Shown in pieces: positions 49,080 to 62,188 of a stretch of 64,000 nt of DNA. Source of the stretch: Microthyrium microscopicum (lineage: Eukaryota; Ascomycota; Dothideomycetes; Microthyriales; Microthyriaceae). The stretch spans positions 1,618,070 through 1,682,069 of the forward strand of contig MU004236.1 in NCBI GenBank assembly GCA_010405405.1, written 5' to 3'. The translations under genes and the position numbers were made by a program. The number at the start of each line of letters is the position of its first letter. Position 1 is the first letter of the stretch. The notes beneath the pieces were generated by a model. It did not search any database and was not told the DNA's origin. It saw only the letters and a list, made by a program, of their open reading frames with translations.

Positions 49080-52000
49080 TTACCTTTAAAGGCTAATACC
49101 TATAGTACTTTATAATATATATTAGTATTACTCTAAAAGATTAAACCCGTATTATCTCTACGTACTTAATATAAAATTAAGTAATATTTTAAGTATAAGA
49201 GTCTTTAAACTTAGAAGGAAAGATTAGACCTATACTTATTAATTTTATTATACTCTACTATATTTAAGGCAAAGTAGAACTAGAAGTTATTAAGGATAGA
49301 ATAGGCTTCACTCGTAACGTTAGCTTTTATACTAACGTCTAGTTTAAGTAGCTCTATAATTATATTAAATCTACCTAAGTAGTAAGCGTCACATTTAAAG
49401 CTATATGTATCAACTTAGTAAACCTATTAAAAGAATATTAGTATAATAAGGACCTCTCTACTATATACGACAACGCTATAGCATAAAATTTCCTCTTATA
49501 ATAACGTATTTATACTTTAGAAAGTAAAGCCACCTAAGCTACGAGCAAAGCTTATTAGTTAATTAAGCAATAGCTTTACTTTAAAGAATAGGATATAATT
49601 TACTACTACGAGGTAACTAAAGCTATAAATATTATTAAGCGTTTATATAACTCTTATACTAAAAAGCATAACTAGATTATATTCTTAAAAGAAAAAGTCT
49701 AAAACCTTAAAGATTAACTAAGTAACTTAGCCTATAAGACTAAAGAATTAGCGTACTAAATAGACTCTAATAAAAAAGTAGACGTAATACTACTCCTTTA
49801 GAGCTACCTACGCCTAAATCTCTATCTTAATACTAAGAGCGCTACGCCTACCTTAAAAGTATTAGTAAGCTCTAAAACTAACTCTACGTAAGAATAATAA
49901 AATTTTAGTATTTATAATAATAAGAAATAAGACTCGTACCCTTAGTAAAAGCTTAAAGTAAAAAATTACTTTTATTATAAAGCACGTACCTTTCTTAATA
50001 AGTTATCTTAAGCTATTTAAGTTTATAGTAAATATAAAAACCTTACTCTTAGCTTCATTATTAATTACGTTTAATATAACGTACTTAATCTATATACTTT
50101 TATAGCAAAGTTTTAAAACAATCTTAATTACTATTTTAAAGGTACTAATAAGCGTAAAGCTACCCTTCTTTAGCTATAAAATCTATTTAATAAGATAAAG
50201 AAGACTAATAACTTAAGCTCTTACTTAGTTAAGTTTACTAGTAAAACTAATAAGGCCTACTTATTTAATATTAATAAACTAACTTATATACGTAATATAA
50301 TTACTAAAGAGCTAACAAGCTATCTCTACGCTAGTAAGGTAATTATAAGCACTAAGTTTATAATAGAATTATAATAAGTTAACTACCTCTTAGATTATAA
50401 AAAGTTTAATAATAAAAATAAGGATAAGGATAAGAATAAGGATAAGAATACCTAGAAGATAATTCTATATTATAGCAATGCCCTATTCCTACGCCTTAAG
50501 AAAGAAGAACGTTACCTATAATATAGTAATAAAAGCTACAATCTATAATCTAAAACCATACCCTACTAAGGTAAAGATACTATATTTAATAATAATATCT
50601 AAACTAAATTAGCTTTAATCTATACTTCTTAGTTATACTATACTTTAAGTATAGAAAATAACAAAAATATACCCCTAACCTATAGCTAATACTAAGAAAA
50701 CGCGTAGCTCCTTTATACTAACGCACAGACGAGCTAAACTCTAATAAAGCGTAAAATAAATAAAAAAAACGTTAAATAAAAGCTATTTAAGCTTACCTAA
50801 GCAAATTTAAATCTAAGGAAGAACCTTATTATAGTATAGTAGTAGTTTACATATCTGCTACCTATCTACTAATTAATTAATTACTAGAAACTAATACTAT
50901 CCTAAAAGTAGGATAATAGTAGAGTACTATAGAGAGTATCTTTCTCTTAAATAGCTCTTATACTAAAGTAAAAATCCTTATTAATATAGGTAGTAGCGTA
51001 TTTAGCATTATCAACCCTTATTACCTCTAACTTTATAGCCTTAAATTTATTAAAATATTAAGATCTTATTAAGCTAAGATAGCTAATAGTTACGCCATTA
51101 TTACTATAACTTATATAGCATTCATTACCTTACATATTAGTATTTATCTTAAATAAGCCTTATGCTTTATTATAGAAATTACTAACTATAATATTATCCT
51201 TAAAGACCCTTAGGTTAACAAGTATAAAGTTATACTCTAAGGAGGCTAGTAGATACTAGGCTTCTACTCTAAGCACTATCTCTAAAGCTATATAGCTTTA
51301 TACCACTCTATTATAGTTAATTATAGAGGCCAAGTAGTTATAGAAAAGAAAGATAAGAATACTCTTAATATTTACGTAGTTTTTCCTTAAGTATTTATAA
51401 CTCTAATATAGCAAGAGAAAAACTAATTCTCTATATTATATAAAGAAGATTTTAACGCGTTAAAAGAAGAAAAAGATTTAGATCCTATTCCTTAGCACAA
51501 TATTACTAGTATTATAGTAATCTTAATAAAAGACTATACTAAATAGTAAAAGAAGCTTAAATAAGATCTATTAATATAAAAAGAATTACTTAGCCTAATT
51601 CCTAAAGAATTTTACTAACATATCTACCTCTTTAACTTAATACAAGCCAATAAATTACTACCTTATTACCTTAGATTTAACTACTCTATCCTAATAGATC
51701 TATAAGCTAAAGTACTTATATAAAAGTCTTATAGGATATCACGCTAATAAGCTTAAGTTATTAAAGAGTATATTAAAAATATGCTTAGAAAAAGCTTTAT
51801 CTATAAAAGCACTTTTTAATACGCTTTACTAGTTCTTTATATTAATAAACTAGGTAGAGGCATTTAGGTTTATATAGATTACTATAGATTAAACAAAATT
51901 ACCTTAAAGAATTAGAACATTCCACTACTTTTTACTAAAACCCTTATAAAGATCTATAAAGTTAGATTCTTCTCTAAATTTAATATTATTACTACCTTTA

Positions 52001-55000
52001 ATAATATTTATATTTATAAAGGCAATAAGTACAAAACTACCTTTCTTACCTATTATAGCTTATTTAAGTTCTTTATTATACTATTTAGTATAACTAGCTC
52101 CCTTAGAATATTCTAAGCTTTTATTAATAGCACTATTTAAGAATACTTAGACGATTTTATTATTATATACCTAAATAACATTCTTATTTAGAGCGAAACT
52201 AAAGAAAAATATATTACTTACGTCTACCTAATCCTTAATAAGCTTAAGAAGGTTAGCCTTTACCTTAATATTACTAAGTTAGAATTCATAACTAAGAGCA
52301 TTAAATACCTTAGTATTATTATTATACCTAACAAAATCCTTATAGATAAAAAGAAAGTAGAAGCAGTACTAAAATAGTAACACCCCTTATTACTTAAAGA
52401 CGTCTAGATATTTTTAGGCTTTACAAACTTCTACTACTAATTTATTAAAGAATATTCAAAAATTATAGTATTAATAATAGCACTTATTAAAAAGGACGTT
52501 CCTTAACAATATCTTTAGAACTTAGACGGCCTTAAAAAGGCTACTTTTAAAGCCTTAAAGAAAGCTTTTACTATAGTACCAATCTTACAACATTTTAATC
52601 TTAATAAAGAGACCTAGCTTAAAATTAATACCTCTAACTAGGTCACTATAGTAGTCCTTTTATAGAAGAATAACAACAAAGAACTTTACCTAATTACCTT
52701 CCTATTTAAAAAGATAATATTAATAGAGTATAACTATAATATTTACAATAAAGAACTACTTATAATTATCTATATATTTAAAGAATAGGAACTAGAGTTA
52801 TTCTTTATTAATAATCCTATTAAAGTCTATATAGACTATCTTAACTTAAGGTTATTTATATTTATAAAAAAGCTCTCCCACTATTAAGCGCGTTAGGCAA
52901 AGTTCCTATTATAATTCTAATTCAAAATCAAATACTATAATAGACTATTAAACACTAAAGCTAATGCCTTTACCTAATAGTCTTAAGACTTATTATAATC
53001 TAATAACGACTTATAAGTTACATAATAAGTACATCTTATACTATTCTCCTATTATTTCGCTAATACTTATAGCATATACTATATATTTAATATAATTATT
53101 TATAATACACGCCAAGCTATTAAGGTAGTAACTATATTAGTTTAGGGTAAACACCCTTTAATAATTAAGTTAGTTATAATTATTATTAATAAAGTCAATA
53201 TGTTTACTATAGAAGGAGAGTCAATTAGTAATCTAACTACAAGGAGTCATTCTAAGGATACTCCAACTTTAGGGGAATTAACTAGTTATTTTAAAGTAGA
53301 GAATATACCTACTAACTTAGAAACGTTATAGAAGGATATTATTAAAGCAAGTAAAAAGGATAAGCTTATTTAAGCTATCCACGATTATAAAGTAGCGTAG
53401 TATTACTACTTATTTTATAGTATACTAAAACGCAAATTTATTAAGTTTAGAAACTATTAAGTCCTTATAGATAGAACCATTTAATATCGCTAGCGCCTAC
53501 TAGTCCCTTATAAAAAACTTTACTATTATATAATATAATATACATACGATTATAAGATTATAGGATATAGAGATACTACTACAACTTATTAATATTTATC
53601 CTAATTCTACTATTAGTCTTACATAGTAGAAGACGTTAAGTAATATATAAAATAATGCCATTACGCTTTCTCTAAGCTAGTAATATAAAAGAAACAAGGC
53701 CTACTATAGTTATTCCTTTTACTAGACCACACGTAAGCTAATATCTTAATCAACTTTGCTATTACGTTACTATTATGTATTTACTTAAGAGTTATTTATT
53801 GCTATACTATAATAATAGTTAATAGACTTACTTGCACTCACTGTTTTATATCCTTAGCTAACCTTAACGTCTAGACAATAGTATTAGTATTCCTTAACTA
53901 GATCTAGAAGCATATTAGCTAGCTAGACTCTATCTTATCTAATTATAGATCCTAATTCACTTCAGCCTTCTAGCGCCGTTTATATAAGCAAGTAGGAGTA
54001 ATAATCCGTCTTACTACCATTTAGTACCTACAATCTAATAGTATTACTAAGATCGTAATATAAGCCCTAAAGGCTTACTTATAATGCTTTGTTAATTACT
54101 AATAAAATAATTAAGTAAGACTCCTACTATTCGTTAAGTTTAAGGCCAACTATGCTATCTACGCTATAACTAAAATAAGCCTATTTAAAGCGCTTAATAG
54201 CTTATTGCCACGCTCTAGCTTAGAACTAAATATACTAGGTAAAGTATTTATAGGCTCTAAGTTAGTACAAAGTAAATAACGCTCTATAGACGTATTTTTT
54301 AAAGATAGATAAGACTTACGTAATTATCTTCGTAAATAAATTTTATAGTCTTAGGCGCTAATAAATAAGCAAGTTAACTAATACTACTATCTAATACCTA
54401 ACCTTAAACTAGGCGACTAAGTATATTTAAATATATATTACTATAAAACCCTTCGCCCTTCTAAATTACTTAATAATAAATCTACTAGTTTATTTAAAAT
54501 CTTAAAAAAGATTAATATACTTACTTATAAGCTTAATCTCCCTAAGAAGATAAAAATATACCCTATTTTCTATACTTAGCTTTTATACCCTATCCTTAAA
54601 GGCGCTACTATACTATAAGAACCTAATAACCCCTTAGCTATTACTAATCTAAAAGGAAATAACAATAAGTAGGAATAATTAGTTAATTACGTTATTAATA
54701 GCTATTAGCATAACTAGCAAGGAAAAGGTAAAAAGAAGATACTCTAATATAAAGTTAAATTTACTAAATAGAATAATTAGAATTATAACCTAGATTAGCA
54801 ACTATAAATAGATCTTAAATTATACCTAGAGCTTATCATAGAGTTTTATAACTATAATCCTATAAAACTAGGCCCTTACAAGTTATTTATTAATCCTTAG
54901 AAAAAGAAGAATAAAAAATATAACTTTAATAGCATTCTTCCTAATTAGTAAGATTATTATTATTATTATAGCAGTATCTTAATACTTCTATAAACTAGAG

Positions 55001-55215
55001 TATTTTAAAAACATCTTATAGTTTATTAATACTACTTAACAGTTGCTTTAGTAGGCTAAAGGATAGTAAGGAATAAACACTCATAGTATTATATATAGAA
55101 GGATATTAAACTCTTTACTTTCATTATTATAGTTACAATACGTTTTATACCTATTATAGCGTTATCCTATATAGTTAGATTAGCTTAAGAGCACTAATAT
55201 TAAAAAGGAAAGTAT

Positions 55216-55418
55216 TATTATAGATCCTCTCTATTAAGATCTCTTTATAAGATCTTTAGTATTCCTATTACATAATACTAAGGGCTTAGCGCCTAAGGTT
55301 TAGCTAACATAAAGCTTATCTCCTACTAGCCCTAATCCCTCTTCTAGATTCTTTATCTTAGTTTTCTTAAATTATATCTACATCTAGATTACACCCTTAT
55401 ATTTATAGCTCCCTAACA
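55216..55418 (+). repeat. 3' LTR of element D (203 bp)
   Basis: It is the partner of 40494-40696, preceded by a purine-rich stretch (AAAAAGGAAAG) and followed by CTCTA. Confidence 0.9.
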
Positions 55419-55443
55419 CTCTATTAGTAAAAAGTAATTATAA

Positions 55444-55803
55444 TATTAGAGATTAGGGTTATAAAGTAGGTAAAAAGGTTATAAGACACTTAATAGATTA
55501 AGTATATAGAAATAAGGATAAGAGTAATCGCTAAGGAACTATAAAAAGATTCCTTAGCCTCTATCTTATTACCTAAAAACCTTTAAGGTTCCTCTCTAAG
55601 TTAAAGTAGTCTATCTATAAGCTAAGGTACCTTAGAGGTATACTTAGCTACTAATTATAATAGTTAGGAACCTATTAGTTCTCTTAACTATAGAATATAC
55701 TAAAGCTAAAGAAGTAGCTCCGCTAGCTTCTAATAGCTATTAGGCTAAGGCACTTAGGCTATAATGCCTATCTAGAAGAGTCTATTAGGTTTAATTCCTA
55801 ACA
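55444..55803 (-). repeat. 5' LTR of element B (360 bp)
   Basis: It is the partner of 24476-24835, ends in CTAACA and is followed by the TTAGT duplication. Element D sits only 20 bp inside this LTR. Confidence 0.9.
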
Positions 55804-57599
55804 TTAGTAAATCTAATCCTTATATAAAAAGACTATTTTAATTAAGTCCTAGCCTATACTTAAGAACGTATATAAAGTATATTAATTCTTTAGTCTTACC
55901 TTATACTATTAGTAGTATATTAAGAACTTTACTAAGATTACTACCTTTATCTTTAACTTTCTAAAGAAAACTAATCTAGATATTAAGAAAAAGAAGTACT
56001 ACTCTATTACTTAGACTTATTAATATACTATAGCCTTTAATAGAATTAAGACTCTATTAACCTTATTACTTATCTTAATAGTATATAATTTATAAAAGCC
56101 TATAAAGCTCTAAATAAATACTTTAGATTATATAATTAGTTATAAGCTAGTATAAGAGAATAATTAAAGTAAATAGTACCTAGTTACTTTTAATAGCTAT
56201 AAGCTAAGTAAAGCTAAACTTAATTATTTAGTATATAAGAAAGAGCTTCTTATAATTAAGGATATAATTAAGAAATACTAATACTACTTCCTAAGGAAGA
56301 CTACTAAAGTAATTATAAATTATAATAGCTTATAGTATATAAATATAATTAAGAATAATACTTAACGTATTACTTAATAAATTAAAGAGTTCTAAGAATT
56401 TAATCTTATTTTTATATATTATAAAGGTTTTTAAGTAGTAGTTCCTAATATTCTTAATTATTACCTAAACTTTTAAGAAAAATAGATTAATACTATTTAA
56501 GAAATAGAGCCTAAAGATAATAATAATAACTTATCTTTTAAAGTATAAACTACCTTATTAAAATTCTTATAAAAGTAAAAAGAATAAGAAGCCCTTTATA
56601 TATAGAGCTTATAAAAAGTATTAAAAAAGAAAGATTATACTATTTCTACTAATATATAAAAGAGGCTCTAGAAAAGTATTCTTAATTATTTTTAAATTAA
56701 CTTTAATAGAAATATTAAGAAAAAATATAGGTATCTATTCTTAAAGAAAGATTTTACTAAAGCTAAGATACTTACTAGTTTACTCTATATTTATTTTCTT
56801 TATTACTAAGACTTTATTAAGAAAGTATATAATTAGTATAAGTATTTATTATATATAAGCCTTACTAATATTCTTAAACTAGAAGGTTAATAGCTAAGGA
56901 TAAAGAATAACTTCTAAAAATTTACTTAGTTCTATTCTATATATTAAGTTTAATAAATAAATTAAAGTAGGCCTAAGTATAAGTCTTACTATTAAGTATA
57001 AAACCTATAGCTATTTAAAGCTTAGAGAATTAACCTAATTAGTAAACTTCTATAGAGTCTTCTTAAGAACTAATATATTATCTATATAATTAACTATACT
57101 ATAAGATAGCCTATTATAAAAGTAGTACTAAATATTATTACTTTTATAGTTATAAAATTTATTTATAAAAAAATTATCTTAGAATATAATTCTTCTTAAT
57201 TATTAATTTTAGATAATAGACCTTAGTTTATCTTAAACGTAATTTTATTCTTATTATAATAAATAAAGACTAAGTATTACTTAATAGTTCTATATAATCT
57301 TTAGTCTAATAAGAAGGTTAAGAGATTTAATAGCCTATTAAGTATATTCCTAACTAAGTTCTTAGAAGAAAAACTTATAGCTAGTTAGAATCTATATCTA
57401 GATTAAGTAGTTTATACTACTAAAGTATAAGCTTATACTATATTAGGAATATTTCTCTTCTTCTTTATTTATAAAAAAGATCCTAAGGACTTTAAAATAA
57501 GCTAAGTAAAGAAAGATAAATAAGCTAAATTAACTAGTATTATACTTCTTATCTATATAATTATTAAAGATTACCTAGAGAAGGTTAGAACTACTAAGT

Positions 57600-60500
57600 A
57601 AGTCTATTATAACGCTTTATTAAAATAAGCTATAGCCTTAAACCTTATTAATAGTAATATAATTTTAAAAGAAGACTTTATTATTAAATTCTTTATAGGT
57701 TCTTATATATTCCTTAAAAACTTAAATAAAACTAAATTCTAAGTAGTATAGTTTAGCTCTTATAAAGTTTTAAAGGCTTACTTCTTAAGAATATATATTC
57801 TTAAGATACTTAATAGAAAAGTATTTAGAAACTTTATCTATAAGAATTACTTTATATAAGCATATATATAAAAAGAAAATAAATATTATTACTAAAACTA
57901 GCTATATCTTAAGTATAAATAACTAAGTAAAAACAACTTTAAAAGCGTCTTAAATAAAGAGTATAGAAGTAAGATAAATATATTTACTATAACTAAAAAA
58001 AACTAGCTTAATAAATTAAGAAACCTTTTAGTAAAGTTAATTAATATTAAGAAGTCTAGTACTAGGAAATATTACTTAAGTCTACTTACTATTCTTCTTA
58101 ACCTTATAAGAAAAGTTTAAGAAGCTAAAGTAAGTATTTATAAATAAGAAAAGAAACATTTTATAGTAACTATTTATAACCTAAGTAGTAACTTAGAGAC
58201 TTCTATAGCGTTAGAATATATTTTTCCTAACCTAATTCTAGCTTTAGTATAAAGTAATTTAGAGTAGATAAAGTAAATTATATAGAAGATAAAATATTCT
58301 ATAGTACTATAAGATTTAGTAAAAAAGAAGAATAATAATATTTCTACTTTTCTAAATTAAAGCTTAGTAAAGAAGGAAATCCTCCTAGCTATAGTAGAAT
58401 AAGAATTAATTTTTATATTATTAAAATAATAAAAGTAGGAAGATAAATTATTAAAGCTAAGGAGCTATAATAGAATTACTACCCTAATTACTTATATATC
58501 TATACTAGAAGTAATAAATCTATATAAATAAGTATTTAATTCTAGAGAAGACTATTAAGGTATTAACCTTTTATTACTAAATACTATAAAAGTAGAGGTT
58601 CTTTCTATAGATTACTTTAAACCTAGTTTATTATAAGAAATAAATATAACTAAAGAATTTTTATAAGATACTAATATATTTAGGCTAACTATAATACTTA
58701 GTAGTTTTATATGCCTTAGTATTAGCTTATAATATTTAGGATTAGGATAGAGATAATAAAAGGCTACTCCTAAATAAGAAATTATTTTACGTATAGATAT
58801 AGATAAGGTGCCTATAAGAAAGAAAAGAAAAATTAACCTTTTATTATCTCTTTTATAACCTTTCTTAATTATATTTATTTAAGGAAACTATTTATAAGAA
58901 ATTACTTTTATTTATTATTAATTTAAGTAAATTATTATAAGTAATAATAATTAAAATTAAACTTTTAAATCTTTCTAATAATTCTTAGAACTATTACTAA
59001 GGTTATTTAAATATAATAAGCTATCTCTAGATCTCTTTAGTAATCTTTAAGATTATTACTAAAAGCCTTCTTATAAAATATTTAATAGTAAGAAATAAGA
59101 AACTTAAATAACTTAAATTCCTAAGCTAACTTACTACTTTTTAGTCTTAAAGTAATATAAGCTTAATATTATTTTTCTCTATTCCTTAAAAGATAACTAA
59201 CTCTAAGAATTTAGTCCTATTTCTTTCTCTATATAAGTAAGCTAATATACTTCTTTCTTACTAAAATTAAATATAGTTAATAAAGCTTCTAGATAACTTA
59301 AAGATAGTATAAATAATAAGCTACTAGTAGGGCTATAAATAAAAATAATAAGTAGTCTAGTAACTATCTATATTAATTATATAGTATTTATACTTACTTC
59401 TTTTATTATAAATAAGTAATTTTATTTACTATTTAAGGTATAATTTATATAAGCCTTATTAAATATAAAATTACTCTTTATATCTTAAAAAACTATATAA
59501 TTATACTAAGTAATAACTTTTTTATCTAAAAGCTTAAGTATATAATAGTATTTATATTTATTATAATACTAATTAGGTTAGTAACTCTAAATATAAGCTA
59601 TAGCTACTTATAGTTTATTACTACTAGATAATAAGTTAGTTATTACTATAGTAGCTAGCTTAGTCTAAGTAAGACTATGCTTAATATAGTACTTAAGTAA
59701 TACTAAGATTTCTTAAGAAATTTTAACTCTTTAATTTTAAAAATCTTATAAGACCTAGATAAGCTTATTCTAAGTCTTCTTCTTATATATCTATAGTTAG
59801 TAGTTTAAATAGATTAATTAACTACTTACTATAGTATAAGCTATATTATTAGGTAAATACTTATAAGTTTACTTATTAAGCTTCTTTAAAAGAGTTAAAT
59901 AATAATCTAAACTAAGCTTTATCTTAATTTAAAGCTTAGATAAAGTCTTACGCATACTACTTTACTTCTTTATAAGCTAATATAATAATATTTTTATTTT
60001 CTTCTTACTTAAAGACTTAATATATTCTAATTTATTTTTAGAAATATTTAAGAAGCTAGTCTTATTAACTATATGCTTATATATTTATAAAATACTATAA
60101 GTTTACTCTAGCTTAAGTATTATATAATAGTAGTAGCCCTAGCTATACTCTTAGTTAATAATCTAGTATAAGGTTATTTTAGAATATACTAAGCTATTCT
60201 AAATATATTAAAGTATATTTTCTATTACTTAAATCTAGAAATATATTATATCTTATTCTACGTATATCTATATAGAATTAAGTAGTATAGTATTTAAGAA
60301 GTTATAGTCTAAATTAAAGATATTAGTAATATAAGTACTAAATATTATAAATAGCTTAATCTTATTTTAATTTAGAAGACTTATTTTCTAAAGCTATTAA
60401 AGTATTACCTATATTAGAGTATTCTCCTTAGTAGAACTTACCTTTTATTTAGGCATTTCTTAAGTAGCTTACTTATAAGCTAACTTCTATTAGTAAAAGA

Positions 60501-61600
60501 ACTTACTCTTTAGGACTAGAGAATATTATCTAAATATAAGTAATTATTTATAAGATTATCTTATCTTAGAATTAATATTATAGTAGCCTATAAAAGCTTA
60601 CTAGTAAGCTTCCTTAAGAGAAGAATTTAGATAATTAATACTCTATTAATAACTAAATTTAGCTAGAAGAGGTAAAAAGTAGTTATTATTATTCTTTATA
60701 CTTAAGAATCTTAATATACTATCTTATTAGCTATAAGCTTTAGCTAGAGAAGATAAACGTATAGGTATATTTATAAATAATTATAGACGTTCCTTAGAAT
60801 AAGGTTAAGTAACTAGACTTAGAGACTAAGTAATAAGACTTAGAGCCTACTATAAAGATTTAGCTTAATTATACTAAGCTTAAGAAACCTAAAAATAAGT
60901 ACTATACTTTCTAGGTAACTTTAAAGGCAATATAGTTAGCTTAGTATAAGGAGTTATTTTAAAGAGCTTTTATAATTAAAAGCTTAAGAAGAATTAAGAA
61001 TTAAAAAAGAGAAATATATAGAGCTACTTATACTTAATAATATTAGAAGTATAAGAGAAAATTTACTTCTACTAGCTTAAAGTATTATAGAAGTATAATA
61101 AAGAAAAAGAAGAGAAGATAATAGATTATAAAGCTTTATAAATATAGGATTAGGCCCTTATCTTATATTTATTTAGACTAGTAATTACTACTTAGTTCTT
61201 TATTACTATCTATATATTACTTCTTATAAACTTTACTCTTTAAGGCCTTAAAGTATAGGTTATATATATTCTTTATTAGATTAAGTAGCCTTAGTATATT
61301 TATATAAATTCTTTATAATTCCTTAATTTACTACTATTAATAGCCTCTATATAAATAAACTTTCCTAAAAAGATTAAAAACTATAAACGCCTAAGTACTA
61401 TTTATAATAGTTTAACCTAAATCTTAAGGAAGATCTTAGAAAGATAACTTCTTAGAGATTACTTTATAATATAGCTAGAGTAATAGTTTTAGATCTTAAG
61501 TAAAAGTTCCTTATTAATTATTATAATATTCTTTTTATTTTACTTATTTATTAAAGCTATAACTATAGAATTTATAATCTTAAGAAAATTTATACTAGTA
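57600..61600 (+). other. Unassigned 3' part of element A
   Basis: This is about 4 kb between the integrase remnant and the right LTR of A. I see no LTR pair inside it and no recognisable domain on either strand. It may be an extra 3' region of A or a further old insertion too decayed to see. Confidence 0.4.
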
Positions 61601-61607
61601 AGGAAGA

Positions 61608-61759
61608 ATATTATAATAAAGAATATACTAAAGGATTAGATAATTATAGGACCTAATTAAGGATAATATAATCCCCTAATTAGCATATCCTAAAAACTAT
61701 ATTAGGCCCTTAGACTCCCATAGTAATCAACCACGCTTTATTTCTCATATTCTTGCAAT
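61608..61759 (+). repeat. Right LTR of element A (152 bp)
   Basis: It is the partner of 20488-20639, preceded by a purine-rich tract and followed by the AAGGT target duplication. Normal host base composition starts within a few bases of its end. Confidence 0.85.
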
Positions 61760-61764
61760 AAGGT

Positions 61765-62188
61765 GCAGGTGAACAGAGCCACGTGATCGGAATTTCACTC
61801 AACATTCCATTGAACTGAAACAAGGTAAAGACTTAAATAAGTAAGCCCTAAGAAAGAATGGAGATAATTCAAATTGTGAGATTCAAGAGGTATATTGCGC
61901 CAATACTATACTGACTACAAATTGCTTTGCTTTGCATGGTGGTACGTACCAAGACCCACCATGCGCCAAGGCTTGACTTTCCCAATTGGGACTTTCGCGA
62001 TGCTCCCTCCATTGGCGTTTGTAAGAACCCCGACTCGTCCCAACCTCACCCTCTTCAGCATGAAACCCGATTTGGGCCTGGAGACAATGATGAGGGAATA
62101 CTTTGACTAATTTGTTTCATTTTGTCTCTCTTCCGAATTCACCACGATCCTTGCTTCCCCTTTCCTTGTCCTGATCCTTGTATTCATT
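61765..62188. promoter_or_regulatory. Intergenic, promoter side of the AAA ATPase gene
   Basis: Normal-composition DNA lies between the outer target duplication and the ATPase start. A 71-codon frame at 61,895-62,110 has no recognisable features. A pyrimidine-rich stretch (tttgtctctcttccgaattc and on to 62,180) just before the ATG is typical of fungal core promoters. Confidence 0.5.

Larger units (their letters stand above)
40494..55418 (+). mobile_element. Element D: Ty3/gypsy chromovirus-like LTR retrotransposon inserted in B, holding E, fossil
   Basis: LTRs of 203 bp lie at 40494-40696 and 55216-55418. Target duplication CTCTA lies at 40489-40493 and 55419-55423. The span is 14,925 bp; without E it is about 7.33 kb. 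Orientation is plus: gag-side sequence lies on both sides of E, with reverse transcriptase around 51.8-52.2 kb (active-site neighbourhood near 52.15-52.19 kb), RNase H and integrase remnants to about 54.4 kb, and a chromodomain-like remnant near 54.65-54.85 kb. It is heavily broken. It lies next to the 5' LTR of B. Confidence 0.88.
24476..55803 (-). mobile_element. Element B: Ty3/gypsy chromovirus-like LTR retrotransposon inserted in A, fossil
   Basis: LTRs of 360 bp lie at 24476-24835 and 55444-55803, with inverted ends TGTTAG..CTAACA on the best-preserved edges. Target duplication TTAGT lies at 24471-24475 and 55804-55808. The span is 31,328 bp; without C and D it is about 8.74 kb. Orientation is minus: a reverse-transcriptase remnant lies near 38.0 kb, a chromodomain-like remnant near 35.6-35.8 kb, and gag-side sequence at about 39-40.4 kb. 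Its 5' LTR is therefore the right-hand one. About 2.7 kb (32.7-35.4 kb) downstream of pol is unassigned. It interrupts A within the reverse-transcriptase region. It is heavily broken throughout and younger than A. Confidence 0.88.
20530..61740. other. AT-rich RIP block, no open frame of 60 codons in 41 kb
   Basis: By eye the block is roughly three-quarters or more A+T. CpA and its complement TpG are almost absent over long stretches (for example 20.6-24 kb) while TpA is in great excess; CpT and ApG survive. This pattern is that of repeat-induced point mutation acting on CpA. Neither strand has a frame of 60 codons between 20,412 and 61,894, although several degraded polyproteins are still recognisable. 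The edges coincide with the outer LTRs of element A. Confidence 0.92.
20488..61759 (+). mobile_element. Element A: outermost Ty3/gypsy-like LTR retrotransposon, fossil, holding B-E
   Basis: Direct repeats of 152 bp lie at 20488-20639 and 61608-61759 without length differences. A 5-bp target duplication AAGGT flanks them (20483-20487 and 61760-61764). The element spans 41,272 bp; without nested B it is about 9.94 kb. A purine tract (AAGGAAGA, 61600-61607) lies directly before the right LTR and a primer-site-like stretch directly after the left one, so it runs on plus. Gag-type remnants with a zinc-knuckle-like spacing (about 22.9 kb), then protease/reverse transcriptase (about 23.1-24.47 kb), are followed after B by RNase H and integrase remnants (55.8-57.5 kb). 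The 3' part (57.6-61.6 kb) is unassigned. It is very heavily broken, with no frame of 60 codons left. It is the oldest of the stack by nesting. Confidence 0.85.

Noticed and set aside
20530-61740. Regional centromere
   Set aside because: AT-rich RIP blocks can be centromeric, but this one is fully explained by one outer element with a target duplication and nested insertions, between close-set genes.
61895-62110. 71-codon plus frame beside the right LTR
   Set aside because: It has no recognisable features and lies in the promoter region of the ATPase gene.
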